64,000 nt of DNA from Ligula intestinalis (lineage: Eukaryota > Platyhelminthes > Cestoda > Diphyllobothriidea > Diphyllobothriidae). The DNA lies in assembly GCA_036362985.1 (NCBI GenBank), contig JAYGXS010000007.1, positions 10,557,975-10,621,974 of the forward strand. Reading direction: 5' to 3'. A program made the translations under genes and the position numbers. A model generated the notes under the pieces. The model was not told the origin of the DNA. It saw only the letters and a program-made list of their open reading frames with translations, and searched no databases. Of this stretch, positions 42,238-53,489 are shown piece after piece. Position 1 is the stretch's first letter. Each line of letters begins with the position of its first letter.

Positions 42238-43560
42238 ATAATAATATTATAATATGTTTATTATGCCAGTTTACAGGCAATTGTAAAGAGTTGGTAATGC
42301 ACCTCTTGGGCGCCTTCCAACACCTCGAAGACCGGAAAAAAACCTAAAACAATCTCCCTATGTTGCAGCCAGTGTTGGTTTTGTTTCAGGTTTTTTGTTT
42401 TGTCAATACTGGGCGAGATAGGGAGTTTGTTTCAAGTGAAAAAAACCTGCCTTCAAAGGTATGATACAAACGGAATAAATGTACAGTTGTAAGCTGAGTT
42501 GACTCATCAGCAGGAGAACTGTTTCATATCGTTTAAAAACATTAGTTCCAGACGGAGAGGGTTGGCACAAGAACACAGTTTTCTCAGTCTTCCTTCAATG
42601 GTTGTCGGCAAAAGTTGCGCGCTATCGGCTGAAAGGTTAGCAGACTGCGGGCTGCTGCTTCAGCCGCATTATCTTCAGCAGTGAAGCCTGGCGGGGTTCA
42701 AAGTCCACGAACGCCATCAGAGTGAAAGAGAGATTCCACCAAGTCAGCACCCAAAATTCGTGACAGTTGTCCTGAATGTAGAAAACTAGTTATAGCTCTC
42801 TTAAACATAGGGTAGTTTTGCTGGGTTTTAATACTTTTGGGCAGCTTATTCCAGATTGATATGGCATTTACTGAAAAGAATTGCCGGTACTTAACTGTAC
42901 GTGCCATAGGAAGAAATAAAAATACGTCTCGATGACTGGCGCGTCGAGAGTGCTCAAGCTGCCTTATTGTACTAAGAGGATTAAAGGTTTGACCATTCAA
43001 AAGTTTAAACAGTAAAAATAGACCCTTCTGCAATCGACGAAGCCATAGGGGATCCAGCTTTATAAGTTCGCACCTTTGTTGGTAGGTTAAGTTACGGTGT
43101 TCTGTAGTGAAAACTCTTCTAGTGAAGAAGTGCTGCACCGATTCTATTTTCTTCCGTTCACTAGTGCGCAGAAGACTGAACAGAGGCGAGCAGTATTCAA
43201 GACTAGGTCTCACGTACATATTATAAAGGCTAGTTCTAACCTTGATAGTCTTAAAATTTCTAAGGATAAATCCGGTGGTTCGGCGTGCTTTCGAGACTAT
43301 CAGGGCACAGTGCTCTGACAAATTGAGACTATTAGAGTAGGATATGCCCAAATCCTTGATAACTCCTGGGACATTTAGTTCGTGGCCGTCAATGCTTAAT
43401 TCCGGTTGATGATCGTCGCCAACACCCATAACGGAACATTTGTGCCATGAAAGGGTGAGGCGCCATGTGCAACACCGCTGGGCGAAGGCCTGAAGACCCT
43501 TTTTTATCAGCTCGAGCACGATGTTGCGATCTACCGGTTTATATCGATAAGCGACGGCCG
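42238..43560 (-). mobile_element. CR1-group LINE, family C, 5'-truncated
   Basis: It contains the RT part after motif C, a 3' UTR shared with 27770-28052, an AATAAA near the end and an ATT-rich tail (42260-42238). It begins just after where YADD should be. It sits in intron 2 of the TMEM45-like gene in sense orientation, about 40 bp from the exon 3 acceptor. Confidence 0.82.
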
Positions 43561-43570
43561 CGCCAACCAT
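42698..43570 (-). pseudogene. family C RT C-terminal ORF
   Basis: 290 open codons: LTLSWHKCSVMGVG, VIKDLGISYSNSLNLSEHC, YNMYVRPSLEYCSPLFSLL, FFTRRVFTTEHRNLTYQQRC, LWLRRLQKGLFLLFKLLNG, ISIWNKLPKSIKTQ. It is long and uninterrupted, so insertion is recent, but the polymerase palm is missing. Confidence 0.8.
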
Positions 43571-43571
43571 C

Positions 43572-44960
43572 TGCGCTCGACTGCGCTCTTCTTGAATCGC
43601 TCTGTCTTGACACTGGAATCATGTGGGTGAGGGAAGAGACAGAGTGCGGTAGATGCTACGCAAGTCGCACGCAAGTCACCATCCCTGCACCAATCTGCTG
43701 TGGAGCATATGATAAAAACGATGTTGGCTGGCATGGACACTGGATTGCTTGCTCGTATCACACGCATAAACAGTCCTAGCTTCGAGTTTGACGATGTCCA
43801 CCGCGTGCTTCAGCAAGCGCAGTGACTTCCGCGTGGATTATTTTTAAATGACAGTAGGCTTGCGCTGCATCTACCACGCTCTCTCTCTCTTCACTCACCC
43901 ACCCGAGCCCGGTGTCCAGACGGAGTCAGAAAGACTGGGGAGAGGTGGCTGACGCGGTCGAACCCGTCCTTTTGCGTACCCCCTGTTTAGTACTTTTTTT
44001 ATCGGAGCGTAACGCCAATACCGTCTGTCGAACCCTGACATGGCTCGCGTGGCCCATTTAGGAGGCAGATCATACACACGTCAAACTCTAATGGTAATGC
44101 TAGATGAGAAGCTTAAATACAGTGGGTACTAAGGCAGCATAGTACTGTCAGTACATACTACTTAATAAAAATTTGGTTGCCCTGGAAAGGCACACCGTCA
44201 TTTAAGACATAGAAAAATATGCGATAACGGATCTGAAAGTGTTAGGCGGAATTATGGTGACCCATGTCGAAGTGCACGCGTACTCGCGGCTGCTGTACAA
44301 GCATTACTGTCTCTTTACCCTGGTTTGGTCAATCACCTTCAACGGTGACGCACACAGGACCTCACTAGGACAACTGCCACGTTCAGGTACTTCGGATACA
44401 GTTCCTTTTTTGAGTGGTCATGCACTCGTCCGACAGTCAACTTCCTCCAATCTATTCTCCACTCCTGCTGTACAGAATAAACTACTGATTCCACCAGTCG
44501 TGCACTTCTTCTCTTTCCTAGAAGATATTGTTTTTAAGAATTTTTATCTATCAACTTAACCTACTTTGATAGAACTGTATCAAACTGTATCCTAGGATAT
44601 GCTTCCACAAGAGGTGCCGCACGGTTTTGTACGCCCGTACATGAAACACCACAACCTCAACGGGTCCGGTAGCCCAGACACCAAAAGCAACTATTTCATC
44701 ACTTGATCCGCTTTTCTTGTGTAAGGAGCCACTGGACTATGACTCGTCGCCCTGCGTGAAGGAACAAGTCTTCTTGCCATGCTAAAACTTTCCAAGCGCA
44801 TCCGGATTGATTCACGTGCGTCATACTGTAAGGAACAGACATTATGCGCCCATATTACTCTTTCTTTCCTGCCAATAGTCAGAGTAGGTAATGGGGTGGT
44901 TGGATGCAGTGACTCAAAAAATCAGACAACTCTTCCGCTTCATGTAATCACGGCAGATTT
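43572..44960. other. intron 2 sequence, nothing recognised
   Basis: Part of the TMEM45-like gene's second intron. ORFs are short and lack domains; CT-rich stretches occur near 43880. Confidence 0.45.
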
Positions 44961-44965
44961 CGAAA

Positions 44966-45640
44966 CACATATATATTCACTCAGAAATGTACGAACACCG
45001 ATCAAATAGGCTTTCGAACTAAACGAAGTTCATGTGGTGGTCAGAGGTTCACAACGGGTGGCCGCCTGCAAGGCCAATTCCGGCCAAGTCATAATAGCAG
45101 TGAGGGGGGTTATGACAGCATTTGGGGGTAACTTGATATAGAACTGTTTTGGGCTTATTAGCCTTCATCAGCCAAGCACAACCCTGAACACCAGCTGGTC
45201 GGACAACACAAACAAACGCACTCACAGACGGCGCAGTTGGTCCACCACTGGTGTCTATCAGATGGATCATGAGCACTTCATCGAACCACAGTTCATCAGC
45301 GCCTAGCACGCGGTCACCCGTTGGGGACCTCTGACCACCATATGAAGCCTATTCGATCGGTGTTCGCACATTTCTGAGTGAATATATACCCGATCAGCAG
45401 TGACAGCAAATGGCAGGTGGCAAGGCGCTGATGAACTGCGGTTCGATGAAGTGCTTATGACCCATCTGATAGACACCAGTGGTGAACCAACTGCGCCGTC
45501 TGTGAGTGCGTTTTTTGTGTTGTCCGACCAGCTGGTGTTCAGGGTTATGCTTGGCTGGTGAAGGCTAATAAGCCCGAAACAGTTCTGCATCAAGTTACCC
45601 CCAAATGCTGTCATACCCCCGTTACTGCTATATATATACA
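44966..45640. repeat. composite inverted repeat (order X-Y-X'-Y')
   Basis: Segment X (44968-45070) recurs inverted at 45390-45303, and segment Y (about 45100-45302) recurs inverted at 45631-45424, at high identity. Because the right half reads X'Y' and not Y'X', it is not a simple palindrome; it fits two oppositely oriented, phase-shifted pieces of a tandem repeat. Y carries the SINE-tail words: CTGATGA with GGCT-AATA-AGCC on the minus strand near 45175, and CTGGTGA, the same hairpin and GAAA on the plus strand at 45554-45580. Confidence 0.75.
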
Positions 45641-45649
45641 TATGTTACG

Positions 45650-46325
45650 TAGGTGAGAGGGCATGAGCCTTTAGACCTGACTTTCAGTCCACCGATCAAC
45701 AGGAAAAGGAGTGGAAATCAAAATCAGGCTTCTTGGGCACCTGAACACTCCCTACAATTTCTTATAAAAGCCCCCAACACTGTTTCGGCGTCTTGGATAA
45801 AATACTTAAATTATTGCCATACATGAGCATGCCCTTTCCTCAATTTTTGTTAATACACCTGTATTTAGAAATGAAATTATGTTGTGCAAACACAAAGCTT
45901 ATAAATTGCCCACATGGCCTATGAAATCGCAAAAAGGTTACACGCAACTATTTTGTCCTAAAGCACTTTGTTGAAATATAGTCACCCAATTTGGAAATTT
46001 CCTTTTGTTCTATACATGCATCAGTTTTTTGACTGTCTTTATTAGCCTTGCATGACAGGAAAAGTAAATAAAAATAGTTTCTGCTTTAGAAGAGGCCAAC
46101 CAGAAATGCTGGCCAGAGCTTACCGTTTAACAGTTCGAAATCTAGACGGACGAACGATTTATATTCGAAAAAAACGAAGACCCTTGACAAAGAGTCAATT
46201 TACCAGTTCTTATTGTTAAACTAGCCATTTGCAGTTTGATTATGTTAAAGACCTCTGAACAGTAGTCAACGCCACTTCGGTAATGGATACTGACACGCAT
46301 GACTACGAATTCGAGTAAAACGGAA
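45650..46325. other. intron 2 sequence, nothing recognised
   Basis: AT-rich, without domain-bearing ORFs. Follows the donor of exon 2 on the minus strand. Confidence 0.45.
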
Positions 46326-46331
46326 TCTTAC

Positions 46332-46560
46332 ATGCCAGAACCAGGTGCCTTGAAGAATGATCAGGATAGAGCGCAGAAGTCCAGCTATGTGCGATCGTAG
46401 ATTTACCGCCTCGTAAGTGGCAACAATAATGGTAAGTAGGACAGCATAAATCAGAATCGTGTGAACGTAGACGTCGGCAGGAGTGCGGCCATGCAGATGA
46501 AAAGCGAAGAGTACTCCCTCAGTCGTTATTGCAAGGAAGTTCATAAGGTAATCCGTGGCC
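46332..46560 (-). CDS. TMEM45: TMEM45-like protein, exon 2
   Basis: The acceptor CTTACCTTTATTAG ends at 46561 and the donor CAT|GTAAG is at 46331-46330. It joins exon 1 in phase 2 to give RFPP-ATDYLMNFLAITTEG. It encodes three hydrophobic segments (FLAITTEGVLFAFHLHG, TILIYAVLLTIIVATYEAV, LRSILIILQGTWFWH). The HxHGR motif and LLQGTWFW are hallmarks of the TMEM45 family. It ends on a codon boundary. Confidence 0.88.
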
Positions 46561-46564
46561 CTAA

Positions 46565-47910
46565 TAAAGGTAAGCAACATTGGGAATTCCGAAGATTTTG
46601 CGGTAAGTAATTTGAAAGAAGACTTAAAATGTTAAACACGGGAGCACTGATAAGATATGAATCGATAGGCAGTCGACAGTTGAATTTGAAATGCCTAATG
46701 ATAACTTATCTTCTTGTCTACTAGCAAAAGCCACATTTCTGTCAGAAGGAGAAGATGGTTTGGTTTCGCGATGTGTTGACACGAGTTTAAAATCGGCTCT
46801 AAGTAACTCACCTTTCAAGATACATTCGATTTGGCATTGAGTTTTTACGCCGTTATCTGCTGACAAATGGATGATTTAGCAAACTAAATATCGCGCTCCC
46901 TTATGCTATTCGTTTAACTCCCTGTCAGCACCAGCCCCGCCTGGCCCCATCTATATAGCCAGGGCTAGGCGGGGCAATCCGGCGACAAGGGTGAACTAAA
47001 TGCATTGAACAAATTTCGCAAAATCGTTTTTTTAAAAACAAGTATCAATAACCATTAGTTTGTATCTTCTTCTTTGATAAAACAATGTAAATACTGACAT
47101 ACTAAATATATTTGCCACGTCAGTATTTTGTAGACATTGGTATATTTCACACATTACAGACTGCAACAAATTAGTTATCGGGTGAAGTCAGATATCGGTG
47201 AGCAGTATATCGTTTGTAAACGGTTATACGCATTTTGGTGTGATAATGGCCTTGTTATACGTTTTTAAGGGTTTGAATACCGCAAATCTTCAACAGGCCG
47301 AAATCTTAGTCAATAGTTTAAATAACCACGCAGTAAGGCCTCAATATGACGCTTAATGCTAATTAAATATAAAATTTTTGTTGAGTTCCTAGCTACTATG
47401 TTAAACAGGCGACGCAAACGGTGGCCTATGAGGATTTACTATTTCAGGTTTAAGGTGATTCCACATATTCGATATGTAGGCTGACAATTGCAAACGAAAC
47501 ATATCGCAATATCTTTAATATGCACAACACTGTAACATAAAGTTCCAAGGAAAACCTTATGAACCTAAAAACAGAAGTAAACAACAGCCACCCATACTCA
47601 TGCTATTACTTGGAGCCAGATGGAAATTTCGTACGTACTTGAGACACTTTCGTGCACCCTTTAAAAATTTTAATTTTTGATTCTCAATCATGCGCATGCA
47701 GATTTTTTCAGTAGATCTAGCTCAAACAACACGGACCATCAACTGAAAACACTCATTATAAAGGCAGATTTTGTAAAGAAATGTGATTTCTTCAATGACG
47801 ACGGGATAGAGACAAGGCTTGCTAACGCATCAATATCCGCTGGGCTAGTAAAGAACGTGGGAACGGATAGAGACAGATAAAACTGGCGCACTCTTCTTAC
47901 ATATTTAAAC
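46565..47910. other. intron 1 sequence, nothing recognised
   Basis: AT-rich intron sequence with short ORFs on both strands (for example 47677-47880), none recognisable. Confidence 0.45.
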
Positions 47911-47914
47911 TTGA

Positions 47915-48420
47915 GTGGAAGGAAAAATATTTCGTCATTCAAAGGGCTCCTGCTACTGATACGGTCTCCATCGACAGACGGAAGTCGGCCTACGTTGAAT
48001 GCATGACACCATCACCTGGTCCGTCCAGTTTCACGTCCACGGCACCTTCAGCCTGCCCTCCACCTGCTGCCACCAGCCCACCGCCACCCTCCCCACCCGA
48101 ACCTACCCCCCACCCCTCTCACCCCCCTCCCACTCCTTCCCCACCATCCACTCGTTCTGGTAGACATGTTCGTTTTCCTACCAACTTGCGGGACTTTGTT
48201 GTTTAACCTTTTTGTGCATCCTCTTTTGTCGAGCGTTTGTAACCCACCAACGCTCTGGTGGGGGAGTTATGTGGGCTCTTGGCTCAACTTGTGCGTTGTT
48301 TAAAATTATCAATAACTAATTTTGTTTAAACTTGAATATAACACACAAGCTCACTTTCGGTTTTGATGCGTGCCAGCAACTATCTTACTAAACAATTCTC
48401 TCCTCACCTGCCGCTGTTTA
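47915..48420 (+). mobile_element. Ty3/gypsy retrotransposon 3' end
   Basis: The frame KYFVIQRAPATDTVSIDRR, then KSAYVE, is the C-terminus of a gypsy integrase (the usual VSIDRLKPAYV). A proline-rich stretch follows, then TRSGRHVRFPTNLRDFVV and a stop at 48204-48206, a typical gypsy pol end. A GGTGGGGGAG polypurine tract (48257-48266) precedes TGTGGGC (48270), the likely start of the 3' LTR. The rest of the element is missing. It lies antisense in intron 1 of the TMEM45-like gene. Confidence 0.72.
48003..48206 (+). pseudogene. gypsy pol C-terminal remnant
   Basis: 67 codons: a Pro/Ser/Thr-rich linker, then TRSGRHVRFP. The frame is open from about 47871, so the true coding remnant starts earlier than this ATG. 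Confidence 0.6.
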
Positions 48421-48898
48421 TTTTTGCCCTTCAATGACAGCTCTTTGGTGATGATTCTCGGGCTCAGGAGAATCCAACAACAATTTGCAAACGAGATTTC
48501 CCTCAATTTTCACAATCGCGGCCCAACGAACTTGGATCCCGGTCTTCACGGAGTCATCCTTTGGCAAGTCGACTGCTTGACTACTGCCGGCTAGGACCGT
48601 GAATGATCTAAGTGAGTTGTATCATTTCTAATCTTCATCATCATCTCCATATACCCGTTTTTATAATTTTTATACTAGGAAAGTCTGGTAACTCACTTAC
48701 TAGCAGTTTGCCTACCTTATAAAGTTTTCCATTGCGTATTTGCCAGGACGTTTTGTATATTTGTAGTGATATAGTCCCTACAAACTTCAGTACCCAACGT
48801 TAAGATCTTAACGAAGGAACGAAGGAACAACTATTATTAGACCATGATAACACAAAGCAACTTATAAAATAATTTTTATGAAATGCTTTGAAACGTAC

Positions 48899-49290
48899 GG
48901 AGGGAAGCGCAGAACTTGATAAAAGTTCAAGATTTCAAAAACACCGGCCAGAAGAAACATTGAAAACATCGTGGAATGCTGTGCATTTCCAATATATATG
49001 AACTTTCCATCTTTAAACCCAGTGTAAACTTCACCGATAATTCCAATAGCGCAGCACGTTGCTTTAAGGATCGAGTCTAGAGGCACCTTTCTTCTGCTGC
49101 AACAACCTTCTGCACCAGGACATGGACAGGGAGTTGTCATCTGATTACGGTAAACCTCTTCAGGCACAGAGGTAAATCCTAGTTCGAAGCGCTTTCGGCG
49201 GTAATATTTCTTAAGTTGGAATATTGCAGACCATATTCCAAACAGTAGAAAAAAACTCCCTGGCAATGCGTGACCCCCAAACGATCCCAT
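48899..49290 (-). CDS. TMEM45: TMEM45-like protein, exon 1 (start)
   Basis: It starts at ATG 49290-49288 (MGSFGGHALPGSFFLLFG), corresponding to the conserved family opening MG-x-F-x-GHALPGSFF. A GTG two codons upstream (49296) is not needed. A first membrane helix is at residues 10-27, a Cys-rich loop PCPCPGAEGCC at about 56-66, and further helices at about 75-95 and 108-125. QHSTM at about 105 is another family motif. It ends ...RFPP at the donor CC|GTACG (48898-48897). Confidence 0.9.
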
Positions 49291-49299
49291 TTCCACTTT

Positions 49300-50425
49300 T
49301 CCAAAAGCTGTACTGAAGTCAAGGTCGATTCTTGATCAACAAAATTTACACGTGTAAAACAATTCGTGTAAATGTAAATATCATTCGAAGTCCCTAATTT
49401 ATTATTTCTAGCAAGAACCTTATTTGCTCCACATGGACAACTACTTATAGAACTAGTAATACGATGGAGTAGGAAACGTGAATTTCCCCATAATTTATTT
49501 CACGGTAAGTCACTTTAAGTCACTCAAAAGTTTTTAAATGTTTTTAGCGTCCAGAAGATGCTATAAAAACAAACTGATCCTAATTCAAAATAATTTCAAT
49601 ATGTACATTAGTGCTCTTAGTGACCGAAAAGCTTCAGTGCAAAAATTAGTAGTATATTAAACGGAACATGCCACAAAAACGGCAATATGTTCTTGTGGAA
49701 TAATAGCATGCAATCTCTAGAAATTTACTATGAGCTTATCATATAAAACCTCGTTTACAAATCTTTGGAGGTCCTTTAATGATGTGTTTCAATTGAGGCA
49801 ATTTGCTGGTCAGAGTGAAGTTCTCTACATATTTGGCTCGATTGTGACATTTCGAAAAGGTTTTCGTCGATCCTTGGTACCTCCTAGGCGAACCAAAGCT
49901 GTCGTGCATATTTTGAGCTGCCAGCTGACTTTAATGTTCCATTTCCCGTTCCAAATTTACCTGTGTGCATGGATGCTGCAAAATGAACTGCGCATGCGCC
50001 TAGGATATGACCTGCTGCAGCGCTTACTGCTTCTAATTGGATATGCCTCAGCCATGTTCATTGGGCTTGCTCCTCAAATATTGTTATTCCACGCATGTTT
50101 TGCGGACTTAAAGTTCTTGATTTTTTGACGGCTGTTCACGGTTGCAGACTTTTTAACTAATGAAAACTGGCCTTTTTCGTCTGAAGTGCGGCGGGCCTTA
50201 CAAGCTGTGGCATTCCAGTCGGTATGTAATAATAATAGCTAGGCGGGCATCGCACTGGTAGCATTATATTGCTTCGCATTTATTGTAAAGTTGGTGAATC
50301 CTGCTCTGTCGATCCTAAACTGCCACTTACTTCTTACCGTGTCGCCTCTAAGCTAGACGCTGCTTAGCTACCGCATCCCGGTAACCGCCTCAACAGGCTG
50401 TCTTTACTTGGGAGAGACGTTGGTG
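49300..50425. other. upstream of TMEM45-like gene; one unassigned ORF
   Basis: It should contain the promoter and 5' UTR of the minus-strand gene, but no core element is obvious. A plus-strand ORF at 49730-50128 (132 codons, hydrophobic segments such as YDLLQRLLLLIGYASAMFIG) has no recognised family and no splice support. Confidence 0.35.
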
Positions 50426-50429
50426 TTTG

Positions 50430-52235
50430 CAACCTTGTAGACTGCGGAGTCAAGCGACGAGCTGGCGAAAATAGCAGAACCACCACGAGCATGACTAAAG
50501 ACCATGAAGCCTATCGTCAGGGTTGTAAAACGGAGAAAAGAGAAACGGCAATAATGACTGGACAGAGAAGTGGACGAAACATCGTTGCAAATATCACTCT
50601 ATAGAGGAAGAAATAGATATATATGGAAAACAATGAAATATAAATATAACCACTTAAATACCAGGAGGACCTTTTTCAAAATCCAAAAGTTGTGTGTTTC
50701 GGAAGGAAACGGATAACAAGGACTTCATATCTTCCGAAGTTAAGTGATTGCGTAATTTGACTTTACAAACTGCTAAGTTAGACGACAGCCTAATTTCGAG
50801 AGAAATATTATTCCAGAGGAAGGCATATTTTAAGGCAAAGAAGTGAGAATGTTTCGAAAGAGAGCCAAAGGGGGGTGCCATAATCCTGGAGGAATTACGA
50901 GTGGCATAATGTCTATCTGCGGGAATGAGAGCGTTGATTCGTGGAAGGATAGGGGTGGAGTTAACGCGAAAAAGGAAGCAGAGGCCCGCTTCGAGTCTTC
51001 TGACCCAAAGAAATGTCATGTTCGCTAACTAACATCTCTCCGCATAAGAAATAGTGGATCGAGGAAGAGCGAATATTTTTTGAGTAAATACCTTTGTACA
51101 TTTAAACCTTACCGCGGTCATAAGCATTAATTAGACCAAAGACGGGACAGCAGTATTCTAGGATGGGTAGAACATACATGCGATAAAGTTTTAACTTTAT
51201 TTCCAGCAGGAAGAAATTGTTGGATATAAAACCGCATACCTGTGCAGCCTTCGCAGATATTCGATCCGCATGAGGCGACAATGCTAGTTTATTTGTGTAG
51301 CTTAGACCTGAGTCTTTTATAGTGGATAGTTCTAAAAGTGGAGTATTTTGAAAGACTACGGGACGGGGAAGATTGGCCGGACCGAAACACATGAAACTGC
51401 ACTTGGATGGAGAGAATTCCATCTGCCAGGTAGCACTCCAATGTGAGAGTGTAAGTAAATCCGCATTTATTTTATCGACGCATATACTTGCCGTGTCCTT
51501 GGAAAATGAGTATATGCATTTGAGGTTGCCTGCATAAATGAGATTGTGTGAATTTTTTAGAACAGTCGAAATTTCGTTTATGTATAGAATGAAGAGTAAA
51601 GGACCCAAGACAGTGCCTTGAAAAACGCCACTCGTGATCAGCTGAGCAGTGGAGTAACTATTACCTACTCGGACCTTCTTTCTGCGGTTCGACAAAAAGG
51701 AACCGATGAAGTCGAGGAGAGGGGCATGGATGCCAATGGCTTCCAATTTCACCAGGAGCTGTCTGCGCGGTAGCTTGCGGAAGGCTTTGCTGAGGTCAAA
51801 GTAGATACCAACCATGGATTGCCGCTCTTTACGGAGGGAAGTGACGTGGTTAAAAAAAGCTAAGTGACATGTCTCGCATGATCTTCCGGGTAGAAACCCA
51901 TGCTGCGAGTCGCTTAAAAGCTTATTTTTAGGCAAAAATCGAGAGTTTGATAAAAAAATTATCTTCTCCAGAAGTTAAGCTAGGGCCGGGCTTTTATGAA
52001 CACCACGGTAGTTATTTATGTCCGAACGAGATCCTGATTTAATGACTGGAAGAATAATAGATGGCTTCCAAGTTTCAGGAAAGAAACCATTTGAGAGATA
52101 GACTGAAAATATATGGCTGAGTAATTTGGGAAAGGTCGCCACTCTTTTGATAACTGAATTGGGGATACCATCAGTTACCGAAGAGTGCAAGTTTTTTAGA
52201 CGAATTATATGCTTTGTGTGTCTGCACATCCGGTA
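50430..52235 (-). mobile_element. CR1-group LINE, family B, RT to partial 3' UTR
   Basis: RT pieces in order: VTDGIPNSVIKRV and WKPSIILPVIKSGSRSDINN (52229-51975), a frameshift, motif A YFDLSKAFRKLPRR, motif B GVFQGTVLGPLLF and motif C as YAGN (51935-51102). A second frameshift precedes MTFLWVRRLEAGLCFLF (51019-50654). The 3' UTR matches 25848-25640 and stops near 50430. It is 5'-truncated in the RT fingers. Confidence 0.82.
51102..51935 (-). pseudogene. family B RT domain, catalytic Asp lost
   Basis: A 277-codon ORF with fingers (LLSDSQHGFLPGRSC), motif A with Asp (YFDLSKAF), motif B (GVFQGTVLGP) and the primer-grip area. Motif C, normally YADD, reads YAGN (NLIYAGNLKCIY), so polymerase activity is gone. 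Confidence 0.8.
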
Positions 52236-52444
52236 TGGCTATATCTTCTTCACAATCTACCCCCTCTCTTTTCTTTCTCTATTCCTTCACCTTCAACCGT
52301 TCAACCTTCCTCGCCTCTGTTTCTCCATCCACTTCCCAGGCCCGCATTATTAAAACTACGATGGGGAGGGTGACATGCAATCCCTTAGACAGCCCAAGCT
52401 AACTTGCATCGTCTTGCTAATAAAACACTCAGGACCAAGTGCAG

Positions 52445-53018
52445 TTTTCGGAGCCTGTCTGCGATGTCTCAGAAGAAAAGGTGCAGTGGCGGGCCACAAA
52501 ATTAGTAAGAGGCCTAGGTTCAGTACCATATGAGCTCCGCCTAAATAATCTTTATATCTATCCTCTGAGTTATAGGCAGTTACGCGGAGATTCGATACGA
52601 GCCTTCCGTACTGTGCGTGGCTTGGACTGCGCTCTCATGTGTGACGATTTCTTTCAACTCGCCACTACAAATAATAGTCGGGGACATCCTTTCAAAGTTT
52701 ACGTGCCCCAAGGACGATTGGATGAGAGGAAGTATTTTTTCTCTAATCGAGTCTTGGACCCGTGGAATAACCTTCCCGAGGCTATTTTTATGTCCCAATC
52801 TGTGGAGACATTCAAACACCGACTTGATTTACACATGCTGTAGCACAGCGGGATCTATGTGACAAATTAGCCTCGAAACACCACTGCACCTTGTGATGGT
52901 CTATATTTTCCGAACTGAAAACTTGTTAACATTGTTTATAACTCTTGAGATTTTGACGGGACAAATAAGGAGTTTAAATGCGCAAGCCTATTTTTCCCTT
53001 AAATATACTGACTGACTG
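52445..53018 (+). mobile_element. CR1-type LINE, family A, 3' fragment
   Basis: The RT C-terminal part (ATKLVRGLGSVPYELRLNNL ... LRGDSIRAFRTVRGLDCAL) is intact to LHML (stop near 52841). A 3' UTR matching 59250-59410 follows and ends ACTGACTGACTGA. It adjoins family B 3' of a short unassigned stretch. Confidence 0.8.
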
Positions 53019-53019
53019 A

Positions 53020-53485
53020 ACCTCTTACGGAAAGTACTGATTCTTACTTCGTGGAAAAAATAACCGACAAAGGTACCCCAAGTAAGTGTTGGGTATCATG
53101 CTTTCTTCAGTCAGCCGTGGCTACATTTCGCAAAATGTTCGGTAAAAAAAGTCCAACGAACGCCAACCTCCCCCTTCCCTACCCCATTTATCTTGCATTA
53201 CTTTCCGGGAATGAGAAGAAGTCCGCTTAAATTGGCAGTATGAAATGTGCGTCCTCTCTAAAACAATCCAAGGAGCAGTTGACCGTGACGGAGGACAGGG
53301 TTTATCGCTTGGGAACTAGCGCGCTATAGGATCAACGGCGCTGCACTTCGCAAAACCTAACTCTCAGAACTAAGCCAAGCAGATGAAGTGGGCGTCGGCT
53401 GCTAGCTGGCACCTCGACGCGATAATGCGCCGCCTTTACCTTTAAGACCGATATGGTGAAATGACTGTCTTTTCTGTCGTTGGGT
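53020..53485. other. no gene recognised
   Basis: Between the LINE A tail and the RTE remnant; nothing recognisable. Confidence 0.4.
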
Positions 53486-53489
53486 ATCA

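Larger units (their letters stand above)
41888..49290 (-). other. TMEM45: TMEM45-like (DUF716) gene locus
   Basis: Three exons join in frame: 49290-48899 (392 nt), 46560-46332 (229 nt) and 42196-41888 (309 nt). The total is 930 nt, 309 residues plus stop. Intron 1 is 2.3 kb and contains a gypsy remnant. Intron 2 is 4.1 kb and contains a family C LINE (same strand) and an inverted repeat. TMEM45 proteins are multi-pass membrane proteins of uncertain biochemical function, placed in intracellular or plasma membranes. This is the only complete host protein gene in the window. Confidence 0.88.

Noticed and set aside
45049..45641. Two minus-strand ORFs of 86 and 112 codons
   Set aside because: They are readings of the inverted repeat arms and contain the SINE tail words; no domain.
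48270..48600. Full LTR pair for the gypsy remnant
   Set aside because: No second copy of the LTR start was found in the window and the 3' border could not be fixed by eye.
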